A DNA stretch of 50,000 nt from Chrysomallon squamiferum (Eukaryota; Mollusca; Gastropoda; Neomphalida; Peltospiridae): assembly GCA_012295275.1 (NCBI GenBank), contig CM022676.1, positions 3,222,258-3,272,257 of the forward strand, written 5' to 3'. Below the pieces are notes generated by a model that was not told where the DNA came from, made no database searches, and was given only the letters and a program-made list of their open reading frames with translations. Each line of letters opens with the position of its first letter. Within the stretch, counting starts at the first letter, position 1. Positions 9,560 to 21,779 of this stretch are shown here, piece after piece. Made by a program: the position numbers and the translations under genes.

Positions 9560-11187
9560 AATGCACATACACAGTGATAAAGAAAAGGTATTTTAACAGT
9601 TTAATACTAAAAGTGCGTAAGTACTTTGCACAATTTGAAGATAGATAGATTTTATCATAAGTGATGTATTTTTAAAAGTTTGCCTAAAGGAATTACTAAC
9701 ATTCTAATTAAGGTGTATATATTAATCATGCCACATTTGACAGTTTCTGTCCTGTTAAAGTAATGTGAATTTATAAAACAGTTTCAAGAAAAGTAAATAA
9801 AACCCACACAGGTTAAAAAGTTTGTTCTGATAAAATCAAAATATATAATAATTAAAATATTTAGATAAAAACCAAGATAAATTACATTAACATGTTGTTC
9901 AATCTTTTTAATGTTATTAATATTTTTAACTAAATATGCATTTATTTTATTTCAAAAATACCCATTATTAGACTGTGAAAATAAAAATAAAATTGTAAAT
10001 GTAAGTTATTTATTTATAAATGTAACAACTTGAAATAAAGTATGTGTGTGTATTTGTGTGTGTGTGTGTGTTTGTGTGTGTGTGAGATCAAAATTTTGAA
10101 AACAAAATGTCACAAACACAAAAAGTATTACCTTTTCAGGTAGATTATTTTAAACTTATATAAAGTCTGAAAAGTTATGGATTATCTACCTTATTATTAA
10201 ATAATAATAAATAATAATAATAAAAGGAAGAAGAAGAAAGAAAAAAGAAGAAATTGCAATAAAATGAAATAAAACTGTTCATAAAATGTTGATCGCTTTC
10301 TTTTACATAAATATTATTATAAAAAAAAAATCTTGATTACAGCAAACCACTCTGAACTAATCAGGAAATCCTATTCCGGTTGAATAGTGATTCTGACTTT
10401 TGATCAGACATTTCAACCAAACACATCAAATATGTCTTTCAGTTTAAAATCACCAGTGCAAATTAGCAGTTTTTAAAAAAAAAACAAGAATTTCTTTTCA
10501 AACATCAAAATAAAGAAAAAAAAAAAGAATCATTTTATGTTGTCACTTTGAACATGTTTGCAAAAACGTTTAGAATTTTTTTTGACTTTTTGCTTTTAGT
10601 TACTTTCATTTATTTATTTATTTTTTTATTATTAATATTTTTTAAAAAGACTTTTATGTTCTTTATATTCTGTAATTTTATTTTCCTTTTCTTTACTTTT
10701 CTTTATTTTTTTTTTTTTTTTTTTTTTTTGATGATTTTAATAAAAACAATTATTTTTTATAACTACTATAAAAATTAATAATCACCAATATTTAAACCTG
10801 ACCTTACATCTGAAACATTTTAACAAATCTGGTAAATTAATAAAAATTTGTGTATGTCTGTGTTTGTGTCTGTGTGTGTGTGAGATAAGAAACTATTAGA
10901 TATAAATCTGGCTTCTTTCTTATTTTTAATTTTTATGTTTGTCTGATGCTTTCATTTTCATTGTTAATTAATTATTCTTTTTTTTTTTTTTTTTTTTCTA
11001 TCACACAATCTGAATGACTGCAAACTAAAAAGAAAAAAAGTATTTCTTATGACTAACTTTCTAAAGTAAAACATATTTTTTTTAAAAAGAAGAAAAATTT
11101 AGAAAGAAAATGTTACAAATAACTTTGTATTTTATTACTAAAGGCAGAATTAGTTGACAATTAGCAGATTAACCCTTAGTATTTAAC
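9260..11187. other. Intronic AT-rich DNA with microsatellites
   Basis: Contains (CA)n at 9529-9557, (TG)n at 10042-10084, AAT-rich DNA at 10196-10222, poly-T at 10706-10729 and another at 10978-10997. No exon can be supported. Confidence 0.5.
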
Positions 11188-11205
11188 AACAACACCAACA
11201 GCAAC

Positions 11206-11243
<38 letters not shown>

Positions 11244-11280
11244 CAACAATAATAATGACAATAATAATAACAATAACATA
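11188..11280. repeat. (AAT)n with AAC interruptions
   Basis: The core (AAT)n is 11205-11241, flanked by AAC, CAA and GACAAT variants. Confidence 0.9.
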
Positions 11281-11399
11281 AATTAAAACTGCTTATATAA
11301 AACGAAAGAAAAAACAAAACAAAAAATAAGAAAAATAAAATTCCTTTCTTTAAAAACATTTAAAAAAAAAAAATAAAATAAAAAAATAAACATAGACAC

Positions 11400-11700
11400 T
11401 TGCAGAAGATCACAAACGAGTTTCAATTCAATGGCTGAGTTGTGATTTACTTGAGAAATCAAATTATGAACGTTTGGGTGGCAATTTTTCCAAGATTAAT
11501 GTGAAAGAGCAGTGAACAGCGTGCTTTGAATCAGCGATGATGTTAGGTTAGCAGTCCAGTCAAAACACACACTTTCATTTTCCCTCAACAACACACCTCC
11601 GGGCATCATTACGTCTCAGTGACTCAGTGTTCTGGCTGAGAAATGACGGCTAACAGGATCAAACCTCATCAGTGCTACCATGAGAAATTTCATTAAAAAG
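11400..11700. other. More complex intronic segment
   Basis: Less repetitive than its flanks. It contains TGACTCA (11620-11626), the AP-1 consensus heptamer, within GTCTCAGTGACTCAGTG. There is no coding evidence. Confidence 0.25.
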
Positions 11701-12020
11701 CTCAGCTTAAACTGAAACCCAAATTTAATTTATTTAATTTTTATTTTTTTTTTTTTTTTTTTTGTTGATTTTCCTACTTTTTTTATTTATTTATTTTATT
11801 TATTTACATTGGTACTGTAGCTTAGTGGCAGAATTTGAGTTTAATTGCATTAACTTTAATTTCTATGATTATTACTATGACAACACACAAATTTATTACC
11901 AAATTACAGGAAACAAAAGCCTCAACTCAGATTTACTTTGAAAAGTACACTTTGGTGGGGTACTTCAGCTAATTCATAAAGCGCTTCATTCAGGAACAAC
12001 GGGCTGCAGGATCTAACCTT

Positions 12021-12149
12021 CTTAATAAATCACCTAAATTACAAAATTTTGTTTGTGTCTCTGCTTAATAAATCATCTAATTTTCAAAATATATTTTTCA
12101 TCTCTGCTTAATAAATCACCTAATTTTCAAGATATGTTTTTCATATCTG
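12021..12149. repeat. 43-bp tandem repeat, 3 copies
   Basis: CTTAATAAATCACCTAA-type units start at 12021, 12064 and 12107, exactly 43 bases apart, and the first bases of a fourth follow at 12150. The first copy is more diverged than the second and third. Confidence 0.85.
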
Positions 12150-12500
12150 CTTAACTTACTTAAAAAAGGATTAGGCTTGCAAATGTGTAATACTGTAATA
12201 ATGTAACTATCTCTTCCTGTCTACCTGTCTTTAATATTATAATAACTGAAAAAAAATGGAAATCATTTTCTTATTTGGTTTATAAGTCTGTCCATAAAGA
12301 GAAAATTAATACATTTATTTTCATTTACTTATATAACCGCCTTTGTGTAAAAAGGAAAAAGAAAAAAATATTTTCTGCTTACAGTATAATTAATTAACTG
12401 ACTGTAAATAATTACAGTCTGATTTCCTTATTAACAACCCAGACGTCACGTGACCATCATTATTTATAAATGATTAACAAACTGACGTACAGATTAATAT

Positions 12501-12618
12501 CAACACATAAATACCACACAAACACACAAAGAGCACCTACAAACATATGCACAGTAACTCAACACATAAATACCATACAGACACAAAAAAAACACATACA
12601 AATGCATAGACACAACAA
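12501..12618. repeat. 59-bp direct duplication
   Basis: CAACACATAAATACCA begins at 12501 and 12560. The following A/C-rich text matches imperfectly for about 59 bases. Confidence 0.7.
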
Positions 12619-12839
12619 AAAATACAAATATGCAAGCACTCAGATGCTTTTTGTAAAAAACTTAATTATATGTATATATATATAATTTAAATATAAACAA
12701 AGTTAAAAAAAACTGAAACAAACCAAAAAATGTGAAGAAGGAAAATTAAAGACACACTTTGTTAAACATTCTTCAACACAAAATTCAAAACTTAGAATGA
12801 ATTTTCAACACCATGCAGTTAAGAACATCAGACAAATTA

Positions 12840-13260
12840 AAGAGGCCTAAAACTTTGTAAGCAGTATCGTCAAAGAAGCCAGTTTTTTTTTAACACATTT
12901 ACTTAAGATGACGAGGTACAGCAGAGTGTGTTTTGAAAGTGGGCCAAAAGTGCACCCAAGTTCAGTATCAGAATGATGACATCAGCAGTATTTCTGCCGC
13001 CGTTTGGTTAATACGGGAACCACTATGTTTGATTGGTTGACAAAGATTTCTTGCCACAAGTCTTGACAAATGGGTTTTGTAGACATCAGTTCTGAATCTT
13101 CTGGTGTGGTCAATAAAATGGAAGCAACTCCCAGAGGTAGAGAAAAGACTGACACCTGCACGGACTCTGGTTATCTCACCGAGTCTGTGATGTGTAAAAT
13201 TCCTTTTAGTAACGATAATAAGAAGATTGAAAGTGAAAATACTTAGAGTCAAAGACTTCT
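12840..13260. other. Complex segment with an unexplained minus-strand open frame
   Basis: GC-richer than its flanks. The minus strand is open from 13252 to 12968, about 94 codons, with mixed residues and no motif I recognise. No clean acceptor and donor pair fits both ends. It could be a decayed transposon piece or chance. Confidence 0.2.
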
Positions 13261-13324
13261 GAAGTTTTTCTGATGAAAGCCAAATGTTTTATACTCGTGT
13301 ATATTTTAACAGAAACATATGTAT

Positions 13325-13349
13325 GTCTCTCTCTCTCTCTATATATATA
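13325..13349. repeat. (CT)n-(AT)n compound microsatellite
   Basis: The CT tract passes directly into (AT)n at about 13341. Confidence 0.9.
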
Positions 13350-13441
13350 CATACACATGAAAGATAAACCTGTACACATAGAGATAACAACATGGACAAG
13401 CATGAACAAAGACATGCACACATATGGCAGATATATGAATG

Positions 13442-13533
<92 letters not shown>
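13442..13533. repeat. (CT)n-(CA)n compound microsatellite
   Basis: About 50 bases of CT are followed by about 40 bases of CA. All open frames across it, on both strands, are shadows of the repeat. Confidence 0.97.
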
Positions 13534-13535
<2 letters not shown>

Positions 13536-13559
13536 CTGCACAGTATTTTAAAACCCACT

Positions 13560-14585
13560 GTGACAGCTAAGTATCTTATTTTGTACTGAAACTATCCCAC
13601 TGTTAATTAATTCCAGTGTCTTCTTTGACTTTTAACAGTCTTGAGTTTCATTTAATTTAATTAAATCTGCTAAGCTATTTCACTGTTAATAAGAAACAAA
13701 ACATAAGGAACATGAAACTGAAATGCTGAAGTAATTATTTATATAAATTACAATCACATCATTCACTAACACAGAAAATAAACAATTTCATTTATTAATA
13801 TTGAGTTTACAAACTTTTTTTTTTTTTTTTAATAAATCAAAAAATTAAAGTTTAAAAATTGATTTCTGAATTTAAACACAATTCCTTATTAGCAAGTTTT
13901 AAGGAAAATAGGGTATTTATTATTTTTATTTTAATACATTTAGTTTTAATTAATTTTAATGCAATCTGTTACTGACTGGTTATGTCACAAACACTATGTT
14001 ATCTATCATTATATATATATATATACATATACTATTTTTTTTTTGTCCATTTTTTTTTTTTTATAACTGATACAACCTGAGACTATAATGTCTAGCAGTC
14101 ATCAAAAAAACTTTTAGTTTTTTTTCCGTAATCGGAATTAAGCTGCATTGGACAACAATATGTTGTGGTTCATTAGCAATATACATTTTTTTTTGTGTGT
14201 GTGGTTTTTTTTTTCTCCCTCCATCTTGGCTTTAGAATGATTAACTGTCAAGCAAAAACCAGTTGGTGAGAAAAAAAATCAATAGGTTTTTTTTCTAAAC
14301 CTCAACGGTATCTCCCCAAGCAACAAGATATCGGCTCATACAATTTTTAGCCAAGCTCTGAAGCTTGCAGTGAATGATAGTTGAAAGTTAGTATGGATTA
14401 ATCTACTATTCAATTAGGGGCCAGTAATAGATCTTAACCCTTCAACATTTCTTTCAGTCGTTATGAAAATCTGATGTATTTTTTGCAAACTTGGTAGACA
14501 GATTTTTTTTCCCCAGTTAATACAGCAGACACCGTTTTTTTTTTCTGTTTTTATTTTTAAAAAGAAACTTTTTTATATATATATT
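13560..14585. other. Intronic AT-rich DNA, no gene seen
   Basis: Contains poly-T near 13817-13832 and (AT)n at 14009-14024. The more complex part at 14220-14470 shows no splice-bounded open frame. Confidence 0.45.
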
Positions 14586-14671
14586 TATGTCTGTGTGGGT
14601 TTTTTGTGTCTGTGTGGGGTTTTTTGGTGTGTGTATGTCTATATGTGTTGGTTTTGGTGTGTGTCTGTGTG
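14586..14671. repeat. G/T-only degenerate repeat
   Basis: Variants of TGTGTGGGTTTTTTG recur, giving a plus strand almost devoid of C and A for about 85 bases. Confidence 0.75.
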
Positions 14672-15086
14672 ATAATCCAAAATAACATGGTTGATGTTTC
14701 CCAGTAAAAAGGTAATATTATTTTAATAATATTAACAAATAAACAAATGAACAAATATTGTGACTATTTGCTTAAAAGCACTTCCAAGACATTATTAATG
14801 ATTATACATAGTAATGAAACATAGACTAGAAACCCACATACTGCTTCAGATGTATCACTGAGAATTATTTCAATAAACCAGCAGTAGTAACTAACTTGAA
14901 TGGGAATGTATAGTACACGAGTTTTACAGCTTGGCTACTTTAAGTATCCAAGAACATATATAAACTGCAAAAATTTCAAAAGTGTTTGCCATAAAATCAT
15001 CAGTGGAATAAAGTCAATGAGTACATTTTATGATGCTCTGTCTGTATATATTAATTAAATGTCCTTTCAGTAATTTAAAAAATATA

Positions 15087-15182
15087 TAATAATAAATAAT
15101 AATAGTAATAATAGTAATAATAGTAGTAGCAGTAGTAGCAGTAGTAGCAGTAGTAGTTGTAGTAGTAGTAATAATAATAAAA
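15087..15182. repeat. (AAT)n-(AGT/AGC)n trinucleotide mosaic
   Basis: AAT units on both sides enclose a block alternating AGT and AGC. The nesting suggests point mutation and spread within a single original (AAT)n tract. Confidence 0.9.
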
Positions 15183-15261
15183 TATATAGCAAGATTGCTC
15201 TGAAGATGTCAATAAAAACTGCAAAAATTCCATGTTTGACATTGATAAATTATCAGTGATA

Positions 15262-15860
15262 GAAATTTAATCAATGTGATTTTTATTATATAAAATGTCC
15301 GACATTCAATAACTGACAAACCAAGTTTAATTAGTATATTTAACAATATTTAAATCGAATAAGTGATAGAAAATACAACAGTATATTTTAGTCATGTTGT
15401 TTGACATTAAGTAACTAATCATAGAAAATTAATCAGTGAGATGTTATTACACAAAAGGTTTGACTACTGCCAGCAAATGATAGAAAATTACTCAGTAGAT
15501 TTTCATGATATCATTACACAAATGTTTGATCTGGAACGATCAAAAAGAGAAAATTAATCAATGTGCTCTTGTGCTGTTAACATGTTAGTGGTTGACATCA
15601 ATTAGCCAATGTCAAAAACTGAATCATTCTACTGCGAAAATGCCACTGTACAAATGTTTAACCAATAACCAAAAATTAATCACCTTACACCAGTTTATTT
15701 ACTTGTTTATTTTTTTTACTGACATATCACTTAACCGAAACTGTATCACGAGACATTTCACCAAGACAGACAATGATCTCCTGACACTGTTAAATGAAAC
15801 TATTTATGACTAAATGTCTGACATGCAATACTTGCAGTCAGTGAAACTGAATCAGTGTTC
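15262..15860. repeat. Old tandem array, unit about 60 bp
   Basis: Variants of GAAAATTAATCA(G)TG recur near 15262, 15369, 15424, 15483, 15549, 15614, 15670 and 15843. They are commonly preceded by TTTGACAT or similar. Steps are about 55-66 bp or twice that. Copies are strongly diverged and the boundaries uncertain. Confidence 0.6.
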
Positions 15861-15913
15861 TTCTGTGCATCATTAAAACTTAGCACCTTTTCACCTGAAC
15901 TTTGAAACACACC

Positions 15914-15928
15914 CAGCTATAAATAGCC
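15914..15928. promoter_or_regulatory. CAGCTATAAATAGCC: MEF2/TATA-type motif
   Basis: CTATAAATAG fits the MEF2 consensus (YTAWWWWTAR) exactly and also a TATA box. The same 15-mer occurs at 35985-35999. The flanks differ. Confidence 0.3.
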
Positions 15929-16447
15929 ACATTACTACTCTCTGCTCCACTCCTACAGTAGTCATTTCACCTGCAGAAATATTTTCATTTATTTATTTCT
16001 TCTTTTTTTTTTTTTTTCTAACTAATACTTGCCCAACTATTTGTAATTACATAAGCAGAGACAGACAGAGGAATTCAAAGTATTGGGGCAAGGATGTCTG
16101 AACATTCGAAGCATGTAGAATAACAGGAGTGATATTTTGGACAAGGTCTGCAGATAGGAATTCCAAACACTGGCAGCTGAGTCTGGCTACATTTCAAAAC
16201 AACACTTTATCCCACAGGACACTCTCTGTCTGCAGGTTAACAATAATTTTATACATTAGTGATAGATAATGCCGTCGTTTTTAATATCGTCAATCCTGTA
16301 ACAATATCTATGCTAATAGCCCCACAAAAACTGTATCAGTATCATACAATAGATTGTGTCAACAAAAATTGTATTACAGCAGTTGTATACATGCTAATAC
16401 ATACTGTTACTGTTATATCATCAATGTATAACATTGTCAGATTTATA

Positions 16448-16493
16448 CAAGTATCAATACAAGTTTTATCCAAGTATCAATACAAGTTTTATC
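16448..16493. repeat. Perfect 23-bp direct duplication
   Basis: CAAGTATCAATACAAGTTTT plus ATC occurs at 16448-16470 and again at 16471-16493 without change. Confidence 0.95.
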
Positions 16494-16811
16494 CACGTTC
16501 TAATATGTATTTTAATAAAATCATCAGCAGCATCAGTATGATACCACTGTTAGTGTATATGCTAATATCATTAACTGTTATACCATGTCTATCACAATAC
16601 CTTCATTATAAGAATATTAAACTTAATGTCTGTTCTATTATCTACAAAATCTCAGTGTAGGCATTATCAGTTTACAACCATTTTGTTATTACTGTTAATA
16701 TATCAGTATTTTAAACATCTCCAGATTTATTTACGTCAATGGTGGAATCTTTAACATCATTATTGTATCTGGCAAATATTGTATCTGGCAAAACTGCTTG
16801 AGCAAAAAATC

Positions 16812-16955
<144 letters not shown>

Positions 16956-17289
16956 CATCCTCACTCGCATTATCATTTTCATCATCCCTTACTTTCTCCC
17001 AGTTGTTCCCTTATAACATATATATAGTACTTGTATATGCATGCAGAACTATATACAAATCTATCAAAACCTATTTTCAGACCAGAATTGATGACATCTG
17101 GATTAATCTATCTCTCAATAACTCAGACAACAGTCTGCCCTGTATCTCTACCACATCCATTTTTTAATACTAAAATAAACAAAATACATACATTTGTTTT
17201 TATTACAGTGAACTGATTTCATCTGTGATTACAACAAAAGATATCTTTATGTGTTTTTTTGTGTATAGTTAGTTGCCTGTATCATATAA

Positions 17290-17400
17290 GAATATATTGG
17301 TATGTAAATGTGTGTTATGTGTGTGTTTGTATATGTGCATATGTGTATACACACACTTACACAGACATATATACACACATATACATAAACATGAGCATAT
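17290..17400. repeat. TG/CA quasi-palindrome
   Basis: TG- and TA-rich sequence on the left mirrors CA- and TA-rich sequence on the right. The centre is GTGTATACAC at 17343-17352. Both strands therefore carry similar open frames. Confidence 0.75.
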
Positions 17401-17499
17401 ATCTTATTTACAGAAGTTATCTTCAAAGGTGTAATTTTACACTTTGAATGATTACGCATGTCTGTCTATACATCTATAGGTTTGTGTGTCTAAATTTCA

Positions 17500-17870
17500 C
17501 TTATGAACACAGAGGACTGGTGAACCTCAAACAGCGATATCCTCGGCTATTCACAAGTCGATCTGACGTCTGAAGGAAACACAAGTGATTAGAGCTCTAT
17601 AGATTTTTATATATACAATCAAACAAGCTCTATAGAGAGAATTGAACACACAAAAGATGGAGAAGGTGGAAAACCTTGCGGCCAGACGGTGGGTAAACAA
17701 ACGACTAGATAGAGTTGTTAAATAAGTAAATATTTATCGGCTGGTTATCAGGGGCTATTTTTGTCTCTGCCAGTCGAACTTAAAATTCCACAATTGCAGA
17801 CAAATAAAGAGAGTTCATTTTCCGGCGACATCAGAGAGACAGAGATGATTATCACATGGCAATAAATTTA
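17500..17870. other. GC-richer complex segment
   Basis: Non-repetitive with scattered CpG. It contains TGACGTC (near 17563) and GTAAACAAAC at 17693-17702, a forkhead-type site. No splice-bounded open frame. A candidate intronic regulatory element. Confidence 0.3.
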
Positions 17871-17879
17871 TATGAAAAT

Positions 17880-19720
17880 CTACTTAAAAGTTGTAACGGG
17901 TGATTTTATTTTTTAGCTATAGGTAAAAAGTATTTGATACTAACTGAAAATATGTGAAGTCATAATAACTGCATGCATTTAATATTAGATTAATTTGTAT
18001 GAATTAAACATGTTCAAATTAAGGTATTTAGATTTACTGTAAATTATACAGATTTAATTTCATGTTAATTATATTAATTTATATTCACATTAATTTATTT
18101 CCAAATTACAAATTTGAATACAATTTCTCTTGTGAAAACTACACTTTTTTTAAATTCATATTAATTATGCATATTTAAATTTCATATTAATTAAATATGT
18201 ATTTAATTACAGGTCTTTATAAAGACATCATGTTTATTAAGTGATTATAACACTGCTAATAAACATGATAAAAATGTTGGGTTTTTAAAATTTATATTTA
18301 AACTTCTTAAGACTTTTTTTTCTTTTTTTTTTTTTTTTTTTCACATTTACTTTTGACAACAAGATGCAAATAAAGAAAATAATACATATGATAACAAACC
18401 CATATAAGATACACCCTCATATTCAACAAACACACAGAGATACTTAACCTGACTTAAGAGACATTCAGACATTTAATGTAGTAGTTAATAAAACAGACAC
18501 TTGTATCTATCAAATTAAAATATATTACAGTACTGCATGACATGAAGAGAATATATGTCAGAGTTAACTCTTCAATTATTTTACATCCAAATAAATACAA
18601 ATAAAAAGTTTTAGTATGTAACTATAAATTCCTTTTTTTCTCTCTCTCTCTATATATATATATACACGTATCTTTAATATTTTGCTTGGATTAATTCTTT
18701 AGTTAATAAGTATTATTATTTTAAAATCACAAGAAGTATGAATAAAATTATTTTAACTTGTATAATTTAATATTAAAATATAATTATATGTAATAAAGTT
18801 TTTCCCAAAACAAATACTTCAATTAATAAATATCAGTTTAAACCAAAGTAAGAATGTTTTAGTTTTTAAATTTTAATTAGTTATGTAACAACATACATCT
18901 GCCAAGATTCTATTTAAATTACTCAGTATTATTTTACACTGAAATAAGTACAAATAAAATAAATGTATAATTTTGCAACATTATGTTATAGTTAAGTGTT
19001 ATTTTAAACCAAAGTTTAATTTTTTTATATATATTTTTTAATTACATAATAATATAAGCAAAACATCTGCCAAAATATTTTTAGAATTACTAAGTATTAT
19101 TTTAAACCCAAATAAAATCATTGTATTATTTTGAAGTAATATGTAACAATTTGCCAAAATTAAAATGCATTATTTTAAACCAAATTAATTACTTATAGTA
19201 TTTAAATTTTTATAGCTGGTGTTAATATGTAATAGACATATAACCAAAATAAAGATAATTTGATTATTTTAAATGACTAGAACAGTTCTGAATGAATATA
19301 GCAACATATGATTTCTAAAATAAAAACAATTTTTTAATCTTTATTTTTATATATATATATTTTTTATTATTATTTATTATTATTATTTTTTTTTTTTTTT
19401 TTTGTATAATACAGTTAATATTATAGTCAAATATGTTTAATTTATAATATTATAAATTCAAACAAATACAAATTGTTACTATATATTTTAACTGTATGAT
19501 TTATTTTAAAAAGTACATTTAAAAAATATAATAATAATAAAATAAAATACATTTCATTACATAAACCAGAGTTACATAGTAATTTATGTTATTATGCAAT
19601 GTTGTTGTATTTGTTTGTAGCACAATAAAATGGAAATTATAGGTAACTACTGTTATTTTTCTTTGTTCCTTGTAGGGTTTTATTTTCTAACAATAAAATT
19701 TCATAGCCAAAATAACAAAA
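17880..19720. other. Extremely AT-rich intronic DNA
   Basis: Dominated by AATTA-, TTTAAA- and CAAATAAA-type text, with poly-T near 18324-18341 and 19386-19403. Nothing gene-like is seen. Confidence 0.6.
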
Positions 19721-19723
19721 GCA

Positions 19724-19779
19724 TATATATTAAATAACTGATTACTGCAACTGTGTCTGTCACTGACTGTGTAATAGAA

Positions 19780-19780
<1 letters not shown>
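19724..19780. repeat. Dispersed duplicate, copy 1 (partner at 21835)
   Basis: ATAACTGATTACTGCAACTG then TGTCTGTCACTGACTGTG. The partner copy differs at only a few positions. Confidence 0.75.
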
Positions 19781-19836
<56 letters not shown>

Positions 19837-19837
19837 T
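19781..19837. repeat. (ATT)n microsatellite
   Basis: About 19 uninterrupted ATT units. Confidence 0.97.
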
Positions 19838-20069
19838 ATGGAAACTGTAAATGCTGCACTGTAATTTAGAGGATTTCTGTTTTATAATGATACATCTCAA
19901 ATATATGTGGTAATAACAATTTTTTGTTTTACTGTCTGGCATCATTACATAATGACTTCTTCACAATTTCATTTTGTAAACTAGGCAAACAGAAAGTAGT
20001 GTAAGAAAATAAACAAAAACAGAACCAAAATAAATAAATAAATAATAAAAACAACAACAATAAAACAAC

Positions 20070-20121
<52 letters not shown>
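20070..20121. repeat. (AAT)n microsatellite in inverse orientation
   Basis: About 17 TAA/AAT units. They are complementary to the (ATT)n at 19781-19837, 232 bases away. Confidence 0.97.
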
Positions 20122-20124
<3 letters not shown>

Positions 20125-20198
20125 TCATAAATAAACAAATAAAAACATGAACAGAAAGACTGTCAGACATTCATACAGACAGGAAATATCAGATACTC

Positions 20199-20459
20199 AA
20201 TAAACATAAAAATCAAACAACTGACTCAGTGACAAAACATTTGTCAGATATTGAATAATAAGACAGACAGACAGACAGACAGACAAACAGGCACGTGACA
20301 GACAACTGGAGGGTCACATCGTCATTTTGAACTAACTCAAATAAAAATTCATACAACTTATCTTCGAATCAGGACAACTTTGCCAGCCATACTGCAGTAT
20401 GGAGAAAATATTCAAACAACCATTAAATTACATTAGTTCTGCACTCACTTAACATATCC
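20199..20459. repeat. Duplicated segment, copy 1
   Basis: Begins AATAAACATAAAAATC and contains GACTCAGTGACA, a (GACA)n tract at 20261-20284, GAACTAACTCAAAT and ATTCAAACAACCATTAA. The same order of landmarks recurs at 23925-24148, with a shorter GACA tract in the second copy. Confidence 0.9.
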
Positions 20460-20539
20460 GATGTGTCGTTTTTCAGTGAATGAGTACTCAAGTACCACAT
20501 GATCCAGAAGAAAAAAAAAAAAGTAAAAAAAAAAAACAT

Positions 20540-20880
20540 TCCAAAATTGAAGAATGTCTAGATGCCTTAAATGCCACATACATATCGCCAGTCTGTTGAA
20601 ATACCATACACCAACAGAGTTCAATTTTCACCACGAACGTGCCAAAAATATACTTTTTTTTTTTTTTTTTTCTTCATCCAAACTTCTGCTTCGCTTTCTG
20701 GTAAAACAAATCTTTATGAAAGACCAGTGTGGCGAGTTGTCTGCGTGTAGACTTCCGCTTTTCCTGTCTAGACGGGGGTGTTGTAGCAGTCGGTCCTCCG
20801 ACAGACAACATCGTTCACACAGTTACACATGGGTTAGTCAGGAATGCAAACACAGAGAGGTTTAACGAAAAAAAAAAAAT
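20540..20880. other. GC-richer segment with a plus-strand open frame
   Basis: The plus strand is open from 20554 to 20865, but the frame crosses a poly-T run at 20654-20671 that gives a run of Phe. The rest matches nothing I know. Probably not coding. Confidence 0.25.
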
Positions 20881-21779
20881 CTGATTTGGAAAGATCTCCT
20901 AACATTTATCTCCCCTAACATAATGACCTGTGTATAATAGTTGCTTTTTTTTTTTTTTTTCTGTGACAGTATGTTGAATCCATTGTTAAAAATGTAGAAG
21001 TAATATTAATAGTCATGAAGACTTTAAAAAAATAATTTCTTTTTACTCAGTGCATATTTCCAGCATGGTATCAGAAAAACTAATAATAATAATAATGTCT
21101 AAAATAACATCTCGGTAACTAAAAAATTAATTATATTACATGTAAATATCAGAATCAAAATTATGAATAAACAAATAAATAAATTTGTAACTTTATTTAA
21201 AATCTGTTTTTTTGATTTACAACAGTTTATAACAGATAAAAATTAAGTGGGATATTTTTTCTGATTTTATCCCATAAATTCAAAATGTTAAATCAAACAG
21301 GTAAAAGCTATTAATAATAATAATAAAACTGTTAATAATGGTAACATATTTGACTAAACATAAGCACTTATTTTTTTTGTTAAATGTAATCATCTATATA
21401 AAAAAAATGTAACAGCTATATAAAAAAAAATGTTATTATCAACTACTAAATTTTTCAGTTTAAAAATAAATTCAAAATTTTGTTAACAATTATAAAGACC
21501 TCATGCAAGAGAAGAACAAAAACATACCTTTTGAAATGACGTTCTATCTACTGTAGCTCACAATTCATTATTGTTATAAATATATGTCAGTTAATTTCAT
21601 ATAAGCATTGCAGTTTGTATTTAAATAATATTTAAAAACGACACCTGCTTAGAAAATTAAACCATACTCTGTAGATCAGATATTTTGGCAGAACTGAATC
21701 AGTGACAAATCAAAGGGAAATAATTCACAGAATGACTCAACGCCACTATGGGTGATGTACACTCAATGTAACACAGCAG
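20880..21779. other. AT-rich intronic DNA, no gene seen
   Basis: Poly-T near 20946-20960 and scattered AAT runs. A lone GTATGT donor-like site near 21526 on the minus strand has no convincing acceptor. Confidence 0.45.

Noticed and set aside
11812-11840. TAGCTTAGTGG, a perfect tRNA A-box on the plus strand
   Set aside because: No B-box at the expected distance and no cloverleaf, so neither tRNA nor SINE can be supported.
13273-13589. Several overlapping frames of Ser-Leu, Thr-His, Arg-Glu and Cys-Val repeats
   Set aside because: Translations of the (CT)n-(CA)n microsatellite on both strands.
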